From: JBAYOE01 sp050950065
Lineage (GTDB): Bacteria > Spirochaetota > Spirochaetia > Sphaerochaetales > Sphaerochaetaceae
Assembly (NCBI GenBank): GCA_050950065.1
Contig: JBMNGX010000004.1
Coordinates: 1 to 42,118 of the forward strand
DNA: 42,118 nt
Reading direction: 5' to 3'
A model generated the notes under the pieces. That model was not told the origin of the DNA. It saw nothing but the letters and a program-made list of their open reading frames with translations, and did not search any database. Positions 18,018 through 26,319 of this stretch are shown here, piece by piece; position 1 is the first letter of the stretch, and each line of letters starts with the position of its first letter. A program made the position numbers and the translations under genes.

Positions 18018-18058
18018 ATGTAAAGAAAGTTTTGAAAAACTTCACAAATGTAAAGAAA
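18015..18058. promoter_or_regulatory. Direct repeat overlapping the -35 box, probable operator
   Basis: CAAATGTAAAGAAA occurs at 18015-18028 and again at 18045-18058, exactly 30 bp apart. A small palindrome AGTTTT-GA-AAAACT lies between. The first copy overlaps the -35 box, so a bound protein could repress. The operon's own SorC regulator is the obvious candidate. Confidence 0.55.
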
Positions 18059-18069
18059 TGAGACCCTTT

Positions 18070-19104
18070 TTAGATCTTTTTTACACTGGAGCGGCTAATT
18101 AACTCCCCATCTATTAAAGTTTTCACCGACTTTTGATAATTTTGTGGCCCTTGCAAACTAATTAAGATATTTAAAGCGTGTAAGGCGATACACTCTTTAT
18201 AAACATCGATAGTAGTTAAAGGGGGATTGCTCATCTCGCTCATTGGAAGATTGTCAAAACCAACAATCGACACATCATCGGGAACTTTTATCAACTTTTC
18301 ACTAAAAGCTTTCATACACCCCAAAGCCATTATGTCGTTTGTTGCAAAAAAGGCCGTTGGTAGTTCACCGTTATTATTTAAGTGATTTAACATATCGTGA
18401 TAAGAGCCATCATAAGTTGAATCAACTTCAACTATGTAGTTTTCATTAATTGGAAGGTTTAACTCTCTCATCACTTTATAAAAAGCAACTTCTCTCATTG
18501 TGAAGTTCTCAGTAACCACATTAGTTTTTATAAGGCCAATTTTCTTGTGTCCATATTTTTTTAGATGGCTAATGGCATGATAAACAGTGTCAGTGTTGTT
18601 CATATCAACAAAGTGGGCTCGTAAAAACTCAAAGTAGGTATCCATAAAAACAACGTTGCTACTGCTGTTTTTTAAGATTTTGATGTCATCTTTACTCAAC
18701 TCAGTACCAACTATTAAATAACCTAAATCGGGTTTGTTCTTATTCATCTCTTCACTAATAGTGCTAATCGGTGTTTCTACAGGAAAAGTTCCTACTTCAA
18801 TTACTATTCCTTGTTGTAAGGCAAACTCATTTAAACCTTCAATGTAAGCATCAATAAAAGAGTTGTGGCTAGCGTTAATGGTGTGTCCATGTTTTATTAT
18901 CTTTAACACCTTTACTACTAACCCTTTTGGTAAAACCATAGTTGGGCTTTTAGAAGGGGTGAATACATACCCCATCTCTTTTGCAGTTTTGTAAATCAGA
19001 TCTTTTGTCTTTTGACTAACACCAGGTTTATCGTTTAGTGCAAAAGAGACAGCAGAGATTGAAACGCCAGCTTTTTCTGCAATGTTTTTAATAGTTACCT
19101 TCAT
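18070..19104 (-). CDS. LacI-family transcriptional regulator
   Basis: 344 residues. The N-terminal helix-turn-helix and hinge are clear (TIKNIAEKAGVSISAVSFAL, then KEMGYVF). The rest is a periplasmic-binding-like effector domain with LGYLIVGTE, AFFATNDIMALGCM and SIVGFDNLPMSEM. It diverges from the ABC transporter operon at 19432, and paired palindromes in the shared region (19154-19194) fit LacI-type operators. It therefore probably controls both itself and the transporter in response to the imported sugar or a derivative. The ribosome-binding site AAGGGAAG is partly buried in a hairpin (19114-19136). Confidence 0.93.
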   Translation of the reverse strand: MKVTIKNIAEKAGVSISAVSFALNDKPGVSQKTKDLIYKTAKEMGYVFTPSKSPTMVLPKGLVVKVLKIIKHGHTINASHNSFIDAYIEGLNEFALQQGIVIEVGTFPVETPISTISEEMNKNKPDLGYLIVGTELSKDDIKILKNSSSNVVFMDTYFEFLRAHFVDMNNTDTVYHAISHLKKYGHKKIGLIKTNVVTENFTMREVAFYKVMRELNLPINENYIVEVDSTYDGSYHDMLNHLNNNGELPTAFFATNDIMALGCMKAFSEKLIKVPDDVSIVGFDNLPMSEMSNPPLTTIDVYKECIALHALNILISLQGPQNYQKSVKTLIDGELISRSSVKKI

Positions 19105-19113
19105 AATAAACTT

Positions 19114-19136
19114 CCCTTATAATCTAATGATAAGGG
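19114..19136 (-). promoter_or_regulatory. Hairpin covering the lacI-type regulator's ribosome-binding site
   Basis: CCCTTAT (19114-19120) pairs with ATAAGGG (19130-19136), 9-nt loop. In the minus-strand transcript the AAGGG of the ribosome-binding site lies in the 3' arm, so the fold would hide it. Confidence 0.42.
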
Positions 19137-19153
19137 GCAATACTCAAAAACAC

Positions 19154-19194
19154 AACTAAAATTTTAGTTAATTTTAGTAAACGATAACTAAAAT
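19154..19194. promoter_or_regulatory. Paired LacI-type operators in the divergent region
   Basis: A perfect 16-bp palindrome AACTAAAATTTTAGTT (19154-19169) is followed by ATTTTAGT (19171-19178) and its complement ACTAAAAT (19187-19194) with an 8-bp gap. Both share the half-site ACTAAAAT. They lie upstream of the -35 box at 19211 and in the leader or promoter zone of the divergent regulator gene. Confidence 0.65.
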
Positions 19195-19210
19195 ATTATA
19201 GAAACTTTTC

Positions 19211-19239
19211 TTGACAACGCAAATATTCGGACTTAGAAT
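19211..19239 (+). promoter_or_regulatory. Promoter of the sugar ABC transporter operon
   Basis: TTGACA (19211-19216), 17-bp spacer, TAGAAT (19234-19239). Transcription would start near 19246, leaving a leader of about 186 bases. Confidence 0.75.
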
Positions 19240-19245
19240 GGTAAA

Positions 19246-19431
19246 CAGATGGTTATAGAAAAGACCATTTCCCCCAAAAAGGGGTAAAAGATTTAACATT
19301 TGTTTAATAGAGAAGGTATATTGTAGCATTTGCTAAAAATTTTGGTTTTGAAAATTTAGTTGAAAATGGTTCAACTATAATTAAAAAATATTGGCTTTTT
19401 GTGAGCCAAGAAAAATTTTAGGAGGGTGATT
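19246..19431 (+). promoter_or_regulatory. Structured 5' leader of the transporter operon
   Basis: About 186 untranslated bases with three hairpins. These are CCCC/GGGG (19272-19275 with 19281-19284), TAGTTGAA/TTCAACTA (19357-19364 with 19370-19377) and TTGGCT/AGCCAA (19391-19396 with 19404-19409). The last sits 10 bases before the AGGAGGG ribosome-binding site at 19420-19426. I recognise no known riboswitch class. Confidence 0.45.
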
Positions 19432-20469
19432 GTGAAAAAGCTAGTAACAGTCTTGCTTATTCTGGCAATCGTCGGAAGCTTTGCATTTGCAGCGGGGAAA
19501 GCCGAAAAGGCCGCAGATACAAAGTATGAAATCGCTTTAGTTGTAAAGCTTGAAGGGGTAGCATGGTTTGATAGTACCAGAGTTGGTATTGAAAAATTTG
19601 CTAAAGACCACCCAGATGTCAACGCTTATCAAATTGGCGCTGATGTTGCCGATGCTGCAACCCAAATTGCACTCATCGAAGACCTCATCGTTAAAGGTGT
19701 TGATGCTATCTTAGTAATTCCAAACGATCCTGATGCATTAATTCCTGTCCTTAAAAAGGCAAATGATGCCGGTATCTTAACATTTACACACGAAGCATCA
19801 ACTCAACAACAAGTTAGCTACGACCTAGAAGCATTTGATAACGAAGACTATGGTCGTCACATGATGGATATCATGGCTGAGTGGATGGGTTATGAAGGTA
19901 AATGGCAACCATTCGTTGGAAACTTAACTTCTGTAACACACATGGAGTGGGTTGATGGAGAAGAGGCTCAAGCAAAAGCCAAATATCCAAAACTTTTCAC
20001 TGCTGAAGCTGTTAGGGTAGAAGATAGAGAGAACCAACAACTTGCTTACGAGAGAACATTAGAGTTATTAAGAACTCACCCAGATCTTAAAGCTATCATG
20101 GGTAGCGCAATGAGTACCGTTCCTGGTGCTGCTGCTGCTATTGAAGAGAGAGGCGCAATTGGTAGAGTTGCCGCATTTGGTACCGCTTTACCATCAGTTG
20201 CTGGTGAATATCTAAAGAGTGGCGCAGCTAAATCAATCCACTTCTGGGTACCAGCTGACGCAGCTTATGCCACAGCAAAATTGGCATACATGATGCTCGA
20301 AGGCCAAGAGATTAAAGATGGTATTAACCTAGGTGTTCCTGGATATGAAAATATCACAATTAGAAAGAACGCTCACGGAGTTCCAGTTGTCTACGGTCAA
20401 GCATGGGTAGACGTTGATGTTAATAACATTGATGATTGGAAAGGACCAGACGGAGACTACCTCCTTTAA
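19432..20469 (+). CDS. Sugar ABC transporter periplasmic binding protein (RhaS/LsrB-like)
   Basis: 345 residues starting at GTG 19432, chosen because GGAGGG lies five bases upstream; the in-frame GTG at 19426 overlaps that site. The signal peptide (KKLVTVLLILAIVGSFAFA) ends before AGKAEKA, the usual spirochaete pattern. The mature protein has the class-1 sugar-binding fold, with DAILVIPNDPDALIPVLKKA, LTFTHEAS and an AFGTALPS loop, and is closest to rhamnose/autoinducer-2-type binding proteins. It delivers a sugar or polyol to the two permeases and ATPase encoded next. Downstream kinases suggest a tetrose, pentose or deoxy-sugar, but the ligand is unproven. Confidence 0.9.
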   Translation: MKKLVTVLLILAIVGSFAFAAGKAEKAADTKYEIALVVKLEGVAWFDSTRVGIEKFAKDHPDVNAYQIGADVADAATQIALIEDLIVKGVDAILVIPNDPDALIPVLKKANDAGILTFTHEASTQQQVSYDLEAFDNEDYGRHMMDIMAEWMGYEGKWQPFVGNLTSVTHMEWVDGEEAQAKAKYPKLFTAEAVRVEDRENQQLAYERTLELLRTHPDLKAIMGSAMSTVPGAAAAIEERGAIGRVAAFGTALPSVAGEYLKSGAAKSIHFWVPADAAYATAKLAYMMLEGQEIKDGINLGVPGYENITIRKNAHGVPVVYGQAWVDVDVNNIDDWKGPDGDYLL

Positions 20470-20489
20470 GATTTAATCTTTCTTAAATT

Positions 20490-20517
20490 ATGGGAAATCC
20501 CTAAGGGGGTTTCCCAT
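20490..20517 (+). terminator. Attenuator-like hairpin after the binding protein gene
   Basis: Twelve-bp stem with one G-T pair (20490-20501 with 20506-20517) and a 4-nt loop, 20 bases after the stop and before the ATPase gene. There is only a short T-rich tail, so partial termination is likely. Confidence 0.68.
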
Positions 20518-20552
20518 TTATTGAATTAACTAAAAATATAGTAGGAGTCATC

Positions 20553-22073
20553 ATGGCAGATGTTTTTTTAGAGGCTAAAAACATTAGCAAGACGTTTGTT
20601 GGTGTTAAGGCGCTCGATAATGTTGATTTAACGATAAGTAAAGGGGAAATTCACTGCCTTATTGGTGAAAATGGTTCAGGTAAATCGACACTAATTAAGG
20701 TAATTGGCGGGATCCACAAAGCAGATAGTGGAACTATTTCAATTGAGGGGAACCTTTTAAGTGGAAAAGATGCAATTGAGTCTATCCGCTCTGGTGTTCA
20801 AATTATTTATCAAGACCTATCACTTTTCCCAAACCTTACAGTAGCTGAAAATATTTCAATCAATGATATGTTGGAGTCAAACCAACAAGTTGTTAATTGG
20901 AAGAAAATGAGAGAGACGGCGAAAAGAGCCCTTAGCGAGATTGGAGAAGACATAGATATAGATGAGCGAGTTGAAAATCTCTCTGTTGCTAAAAAACAGA
21001 TAATTGCTATTTCGCGTGCTCTAACTCAAAATGCTAAGCTTATCATCATGGATGAGGCCACTTCTGCTATCACAAGCGAAGAGGTAAAACACCTCTTCTC
21101 AATTATTTTAAAATTAAAAGAGCGGGGCATTGCCACCTTGTTTGTCAGCCATAAACTTGGTGAGGTTTTCGAAATTGCTGAAAATATCTCTATTTTAAGA
21201 GATGGAAAACTTTTAGGAGTTTATCCCTCACACGAATTAAACGAGGAGCGCCTTGCCTATATAATGACTGGTTTAAATTTAAAGTTTGAACCTTATACAT
21301 ACGAATCTGATAAATTTAGTCAAACACCCCTTTTAGAAGTTAAAAACTTAGCTAAAGCGGGACAATATAAAGATATCAACTTCCAAGTTCGTCCTGGTGA
21401 AATTGTTGGTATCATTGGACTCATCGGTTCAGGAAGAACTGAAGTTGTTGAATCGATCTTTGGAATAGATCAACCAGATAGTGGCTCAATAAGTGTAGAA
21501 GGAACAGAGGTCTCAATTAAGAACCCACGCGATGCAATGCGTCATGGAATTGCCTTCTTACCTGAAGATCGCCTAACTCAAGGTTTGTTTGATGTTCAAT
21601 CTATTGGAAACAACATTGTAATTACAGTAATAAGAAACTTCTTAAAGCGAAGTAAACTGCTTGATTTACCCAAAAAGAGAACTTGTGAACACGAGTGGGT
21701 TGAAAAACTTTCAATTAAAACACCAACACCAAACAACCCAGCTAACAGCCTTTCTGGTGGAAACCAACAAAGAGTTGTTATTGCTAAGTGGTTAGCAACA
21801 GATCCAAAAGTTTTCATTTTGGATGGACCCACTATTGGAATTGACATTGGTTCTAAACACACAATTCATGAGATCATTCGAGATTTGGCACGCCAAGGGA
21901 TGGGAATTGTAATCATCAGTGATGAAGCGCAAGAGATTTTAGATAACTGTAACCGTGTCATAGTTATGTCGAAAGGGACAATTATTAAAGAGTTTGCTGA
22001 TTCTAGAGATGTTGATGCAGATCACCTGCTCGACATAGTTGCTAGAAGGGTGGAGATAGGAGTTGACGCATGA
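20553..22073 (+). CDS. Sugar ABC transporter ATP-binding protein, duplicated (RbsA/RhaT class)
   Basis: 506 residues with two nucleotide-binding domains. The first has Walker A GENGSGKST (38-46), a degenerate signature LSVAKKQ (143-149) and Walker B LIIMDEATS (163-171). The second has the class-typical degenerate Walker A GLIGSGRTE (289-297), signature LSGGNQQR (400-407) and ILDGPTIGID (422-431). In that last motif the expected catalytic Glu is Gly425. The family drives import of ribose, galactose, rhamnose and similar sugars. The stop overlaps the next gene's start (ATGA at 22070). Confidence 0.93.
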   Translation: MADVFLEAKNISKTFVGVKALDNVDLTISKGEIHCLIGENGSGKSTLIKVIGGIHKADSGTISIEGNLLSGKDAIESIRSGVQIIYQDLSLFPNLTVAENISINDMLESNQQVVNWKKMRETAKRALSEIGEDIDIDERVENLSVAKKQIIAISRALTQNAKLIIMDEATSAITSEEVKHLFSIILKLKERGIATLFVSHKLGEVFEIAENISILRDGKLLGVYPSHELNEERLAYIMTGLNLKFEPYTYESDKFSQTPLLEVKNLAKAGQYKDINFQVRPGEIVGIIGLIGSGRTEVVESIFGIDQPDSGSISVEGTEVSIKNPRDAMRHGIAFLPEDRLTQGLFDVQSIGNNIVITVIRNFLKRSKLLDLPKKRTCEHEWVEKLSIKTPTPNNPANSLSGGNQQRVVIAKWLATDPKVFILDGPTIGIDIGSKHTIHEIIRDLARQGMGIVIISDEAQEILDNCNRVIVMSKGTIIKEFADSRDVDADHLLDIVARRVEIGVDA

Positions 22074-23086
22074 ATCTTAAACGAATCTTTAAACGAAGTG
22101 AAACTTTCGTATTATTAATTATTATTGCCTTCTCAGTTTTTGTAACTATCAAAAACCCTGCCTTCTTAACTCTAGATAACTTGTTTGACCTACTTCGCAG
22201 TAGCTCAGGAACAGCTATTTTAGGAATTGGTATCTTCTTAGTTTTGATAAGTGGGGGAGTTGATGTCTCTAGTACAACCATTGCTATTGTTACACAGTAC
22301 GTCTCAATTACCTTAATGATTAGATCTGGAATAGATAGCATGTGGTTCTTGTTTGGTCTTTCAGCTTTTATAGGAATTGTTTTAGGTGCAATTAACGCAT
22401 TCTTTGTCTCCTTACTAAAAGTGCCAACTCTAATAGTAACATTGGGAACAAGTAGTCTTTATCATGGAATTATGTTGGAGTTCTTTGGAACAAGATCTGT
22501 CAACATTGGTAGTCTTCCAGAGAGCGTGAAATCGTTTGGTAAAATTAATATTTTAACTTTAACTAGAGCCGATGGTTCAACTTACGGTTTGTCAATTTTC
22601 TTTGTTATCTTAATTGCCCTGTTGATTATCACCTATGTGATTTTAAAGTACACAGTCATCGGACGAAGTGTTTATGCAATTGGGGGCAACTTAGAGGCTG
22701 CTAAACGAGCAGGGTTTAACACTCGTAAAACCCACTTCTTCGTTTACACCTATGCAGGTTTATTAGCTGGAATTATGGGTGTAATCCACCTTTCACTAAT
22801 TAGGTACAGTAACCCCAACTACATAGTTGGAACAGAAATGGGAGTTATTGCAGCCGTTGTTCTTGGAGGAGCTAGAATTAGTGGCGGGACTGGAACTTTA
22901 ACTGGTACAATGCTTGGAATTATTCTAATTACAATCTTAGAGAAAAACCTAATTATGATGGGTCTATCGACCTATTGGCAACAACTGTTCATTGGTGTTG
23001 TTTTAATATTGGGTGTCTCTATTACCTACTTACAAGCTAAATTCCAACAAAGCGGTAAAACAATTATCGCTACGGAAGAGGAGTAA
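22070..23086 (+). CDS. Sugar ABC transporter permease 1 (RbsC-like)
   Basis: 338 residues, mostly hydrophobic, about 8-10 membrane segments. The RbsC-type permease signature is visible in LVLISGGVDVSSTTIA, the conserved AIGGNLEAAKRAGFNTRKT loop that contacts the ATPase, and VVLGGARISGGTGTLTGTM. It forms a heterodimeric channel with the second permease. Start overlaps the ATPase stop by four bases, indicating translational coupling. Confidence 0.93.
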   Translation: MNLKRIFKRSETFVLLIIIAFSVFVTIKNPAFLTLDNLFDLLRSSSGTAILGIGIFLVLISGGVDVSSTTIAIVTQYVSITLMIRSGIDSMWFLFGLSAFIGIVLGAINAFFVSLLKVPTLIVTLGTSSLYHGIMLEFFGTRSVNIGSLPESVKSFGKINILTLTRADGSTYGLSIFFVILIALLIITYVILKYTVIGRSVYAIGGNLEAAKRAGFNTRKTHFFVYTYAGLLAGIMGVIHLSLIRYSNPNYIVGTEMGVIAAVVLGGARISGGTGTLTGTMLGIILITILEKNLIMMGLSTYWQQLFIGVVLILGVSITYLQAKFQQSGKTIIATEEE

Positions 23087-23094
23087 CATCTACG

Positions 23095-24132
23095 ATGAAA
23101 AATAAATTACCAAGATTATTACAATTTAAATTTAAAGAACCCAAAAATAAGTTTTTATTTATCATTATGATGGGGACTATTTTAATAATGTTTGCTTTGT
23201 TGCCAGAGGTTTTCCTCTCATCAACAAACCTTAAATCGATGGCTTCTCAGTTTCCTGAGTTTGGCTTTTTAGCATTGGCAATGATGTTAGCAATGATTAC
23301 CGGAGGAATTGATCTTTCAGTAGTTGCTACAGCAAACTTTACAGGTGTTATTGCAGCTCTTATTTTAACAAAAGGACCTGCCGCAGGGATGAATCCAATG
23401 CTCTCTATTGTGTTGGCAATTGCCGCTACAATCGTAGCTGCCCTTCCTGTAGGTTTAATTAATGGATTTTTAATTGCCTATATTGGTGTCCCTCCAATTT
23501 TGGCAACATTGGGAACTCAAGGACTGTTTTTAGGAATTGCTACTGTAATTACTAAAGGATTAAGTGTTGCAAACTTCCCAAAATCGTTTTTATACATCGG
23601 TAGTGGGTCAATTTTTGGAATCCCAATAGTTTTCATCCTATTTATCATAGGAACTATATTTGTTTGGTTATTACTGGGTAAAACTGAACAAGGTTTTAAT
23701 ATGTATATGTTGGGAACTAACCCAATAGTATCACGCTACTCTGGTGTCGATAATGCTAAAATTATAATGCAAACATATATAACAACTGCTCTTTTAGCAG
23801 CTGTGTCATCAATCATTATGATTAGTAGAGCTAACTCGATGCGTCCAGGATATGGATCATCTTACTTACTACAAGCAATTTTAGTAGTTGTCTTAGGTGG
23901 AGCAGATCCAGATGGCGGATTTGGAAATATTCCAGGTTTGTTGATGGCTATTGTAATGTTACAAGTAACCCAAAGTGGTTTTAACATCTTAGCATTTAGT
24001 CCATTCGTCCGTAAGTTTATTTGGGGATTTGCACTGTTGTTGGTAATGACAATCAACTATATCGCCCAACAATATGGAAACTACAAACGGGTTAAAAAAA
24101 TGCGGCAATCGACTGCTTCTGAAGCAACATAA
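23095..24132 (+). CDS. Sugar ABC transporter permease 2 (RbsC-like)
   Basis: 345 residues of the same family as the preceding permease. It has MLAMITGGIDLSVVATANF, the ATPase-contact region MYMLGTNPIVSRYSGVDNAK and VVVLGGADPDGGFGNIPG. About 9 hydrophobic segments. It begins 8 bp after permease 1. Two different permeases with one fused ATPase is the Lsr/rhamnose-type layout rather than the ribose layout. Confidence 0.93.
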   Translation: MKNKLPRLLQFKFKEPKNKFLFIIMMGTILIMFALLPEVFLSSTNLKSMASQFPEFGFLALAMMLAMITGGIDLSVVATANFTGVIAALILTKGPAAGMNPMLSIVLAIAATIVAALPVGLINGFLIAYIGVPPILATLGTQGLFLGIATVITKGLSVANFPKSFLYIGSGSIFGIPIVFILFIIGTIFVWLLLGKTEQGFNMYMLGTNPIVSRYSGVDNAKIIMQTYITTALLAAVSSIIMISRANSMRPGYGSSYLLQAILVVVLGGADPDGGFGNIPGLLMAIVMLQVTQSGFNILAFSPFVRKFIWGFALLLVMTINYIAQQYGNYKRVKKMRQSTASEAT

Positions 24133-24156
24133 ATTATTATTGAAGGAGAACTAGGT

Positions 24157-25161
24157 ATGAAAAAGTTTTTAAATAAACCAGAAAATTTTGTAGATGAGAT
24201 GATTAAAGGGATAGTAGCAGCTCACCCTAATCAAGTAACTTATGTTAACGATGATTTAAGATGTTTTGTAACAAAAAATGTTAAGAAAGGCAAAGTTGGA
24301 ATAGCTACAGGGGGAGGATCAGGCCACTTACCGCTGTTTTTAGGATATGTTGGAGAAAATATGCTCGATGGTTGTTCAGTAGGGGGAGTATTTCAATCTC
24401 CAAGTGCTGAGCAAATGTTTGAAGTAACCAAAGCCATCGACAGTGGAGCTGGTGTTTTATATATCTACGGTAACTACGGTGGCGATGTAATGAACTTTGA
24501 TATGGCTGCTGAGATGGCAGATATGGAAGATATTCGAGTAGAGCAAGTTGTTGCTGGTGAAGATGTAGCCTCTTCTAAAAAAGGCGAAGAGCACAAACGA
24601 CGTGGTGTTGCTGGAATATTTTTTATCTATAAAATTGCAGGTGGCGCTGCTGCTGCAATGAAAGATTTAGATGAAGTTAAAAGAATTGCCCAAAAAGTTG
24701 CCGACAACGTTCGTACAATGGGGGTAGCTTTATCTCCTTGTATTGTACCAGAAGTTGGTAAACCCTCATTCTCCATCGGAGAAGGGGAGATGGAAATTGG
24801 AATGGGAATTCATGGAGAGCCTGGAATCGAACGAGGCCCTTTAAAGAGTGCTGATGAAGTTGTTGAGCAAATGTTAAATGCAATTTTAGAAGACCTTCCT
24901 TATACCAAAGGGGATGAAGTTGCAGTGTTGATGAACGGTTTAGGGGCAACTCCAAAAGAGGAGTTGTACATCATGTACCGTAAAGTTGACGAGATGCTTA
25001 AAGAGAACGGCATTAAAGTGTTCCACGTCTATGCTGGTGAGTATGCCACCTCAATGGAGATGGCTGGAGCCTCTATCTCATTGCTTAAATTAGATGATGA
25101 GTTAAAAGAGTATCTAAGCGTCCCTGCACACACCCCATTTTTTGAGCAAAAGCAACTTTAA
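24157..25161 (+). CDS. DhaK-type kinase subunit (dihydroxyacetone-kinase family)
   Basis: 334 residues. DhaK holds its keto-substrate on a histidine by a hemiaminal bond: His219 in GIHGEPG is in place, and the binding loop GGGSGH (52-57) is intact. Length is typical of separate DhaK subunits. It follows the transporter by 24 bp and is 14 bp before dhaL, clearly one operon. No DhaM/PTS gene is visible, so either PTS components lie elsewhere or the pair is ATP-dependent. Homologues in sugar operons phosphorylate erythrulose or similar four-carbon ketoses, so dihydroxyacetone is not certain. Confidence 0.88.
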   Translation: MKKFLNKPENFVDEMIKGIVAAHPNQVTYVNDDLRCFVTKNVKKGKVGIATGGGSGHLPLFLGYVGENMLDGCSVGGVFQSPSAEQMFEVTKAIDSGAGVLYIYGNYGGDVMNFDMAAEMADMEDIRVEQVVAGEDVASSKKGEEHKRRGVAGIFFIYKIAGGAAAAMKDLDEVKRIAQKVADNVRTMGVALSPCIVPEVGKPSFSIGEGEMEIGMGIHGEPGIERGPLKSADEVVEQMLNAILEDLPYTKGDEVAVLMNGLGATPKEELYIMYRKVDEMLKENGIKVFHVYAGEYATSMEMAGASISLLKLDDELKEYLSVPAHTPFFEQKQL

Positions 25162-25175
25162 ATAGGAGTTTTACA

Positions 25176-25811
25176 ATGTCTTTGTTACAACTAGATGATT
25201 TTAAAGCAATATTTACCAAGTTAAATGAGATGGCTCAAGCCAACAGAGATTACCTCATAGAACTAGATTCAGTTATGGGTGATGGAGATTTAGGATTAAC
25301 CATGGCAGCAATATTTAAAGCTGGAGATGAGTTTGCCCAATCTTACACCGATGATGATATTGGTTCGATGTTGATGAAAGGGGGGATGGTAATGGCGAAA
25401 GCTGCCCCTTCAACGATGGGTACTTTAATGGCCACAGGTTTTATGAGAGGGGGAAAAGCCCTTAGAGATAAAACTGAGATCTCTTTAAACGATATGGCCC
25501 TTTTTTGGCGCACATTTACCGACGGTATAGCTGAAAGGGGTAAGTCAAAAGTTGGGGAGAAGACAATACTGGACTCTTTAGATCCTGCTGCTACTGCATT
25601 GGAAAATTCTCAAGCTCCATTGAAAGAGGCTTTTATAGCGGCTAAAGAGGCAGCTAATAAAGGTGTTGAAGCAACAAAAGATATGGTTGCTCAACATGGA
25701 AGAGCTGCCTATTATCAAGAGAAGTCGAGAACAGTACAAGACCCAGGTGCTACAGTGGGTGCTTTAATAGTTGCTGTTTTTGCCGACTACATTGCAAAAA
25801 TGGATAATTAA
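25176..25811 (+). CDS. DhaL-type kinase subunit (ADP/ATP-binding)
   Basis: 211 residues. DhaL binds the nucleotide through magnesium-coordinating aspartates: Asp31, Asp36 and Asp38 in DSVMGDGDLG. The usual GDGDHG has Leu in place of His here. KAAPSTMGTL, GRAAYYQEKS and QDPGATVGAL match the family. It phosphorylates the substrate held by the adjacent DhaK. No dihydroxyacetone-specific transporter or glycerol dehydrogenase lies in the operon, so a larger ketose is possible. Confidence 0.88.
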   Translation: MSLLQLDDFKAIFTKLNEMAQANRDYLIELDSVMGDGDLGLTMAAIFKAGDEFAQSYTDDDIGSMLMKGGMVMAKAAPSTMGTLMATGFMRGGKALRDKTEISLNDMALFWRTFTDGIAERGKSKVGEKTILDSLDPAATALENSQAPLKEAFIAAKEAANKGVEATKDMVAQHGRAAYYQEKSRTVQDPGATVGALIVAVFADYIAKMDN

Positions 25812-25815
25812 AAAA

Positions 25816-26319
25816 ATGAGAAAAATTGAATTAAAACTTCTTGATGCAACAGATGTGAGTTTTAATGAGTATGGACAGTTCATCAGTACTTCAACTCGAA
25901 GTGCTGATGCTTCTGATACTGAACTCTCTTTTTGGAATAAACTAGCAGTTATGGATCATAGTGGGTTAACAAGTGTCTCAATAGTCCAAACATATGGTAA
26001 AAATGGTCTTGAAGAGCACACCTTAGAACAACACACCACTACTAGTGAAGTACTTATTCCTACTGACGACATAATTGTTGTTGCAGCGCTATCAGATAAG
26101 AGTAAGGCAGATATGCCCGATTTTGAGAGTGCTAAAGCCTTTAAAGTTCCCAAAGGAAGTGCAATTAGATTTAAAAAAGGGGTGTGGCACCACGCCCCTC
26201 TAACTACTAAAGAGTTAACTAAGACATTTGTTTTGTTTTATGAAAACACCCCTGAAGAGGACTTTTTAGCATACGATTTAGATAAAGAATTTAACCTTTA
26301 TTACGTTGTCACTCCTTAA
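25816..26319 (+). CDS. AllA-like (ureidoglycolate-lyase-fold) cupin in a sugar operon
   Basis: 167 residues from the ATG at 25816, four bases after dhaL; no Shine-Dalgarno is seen, suggesting coupling. The N-terminal LDATDVSFNEYGQFI, the central LEQHTTTSEVLIP and IRFKKGVWHHAPL follow the AllA pattern. In that family the histidines and glutamate line the beta-barrel pocket that releases urea from ureidoglycolate. No purine-degradation gene is nearby. Here it may isomerise, eliminate or simply bind a sugar acid or phosphate (inference). It overlaps the convergent FGGY kinase gene by four bases. Confidence 0.7.
   Translation: MRKIELKLLDATDVSFNEYGQFISTSTRSADASDTELSFWNKLAVMDHSGLTSVSIVQTYGKNGLEEHTLEQHTTTSEVLIPTDDIIVVAALSDKSKADMPDFESAKAFKVPKGSAIRFKKGVWHHAPLTTKELTKTFVLFYENTPEEDFLAYDLDKEFNLYYVVTP

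Noticed and set aside
25816..26319. Allantoin/ureide degradation role for the AllA-like cupin
   Set aside because: No allantoinase, allantoate or ureidoglycolate genes nearby; the context is sugar uptake and kinase genes.
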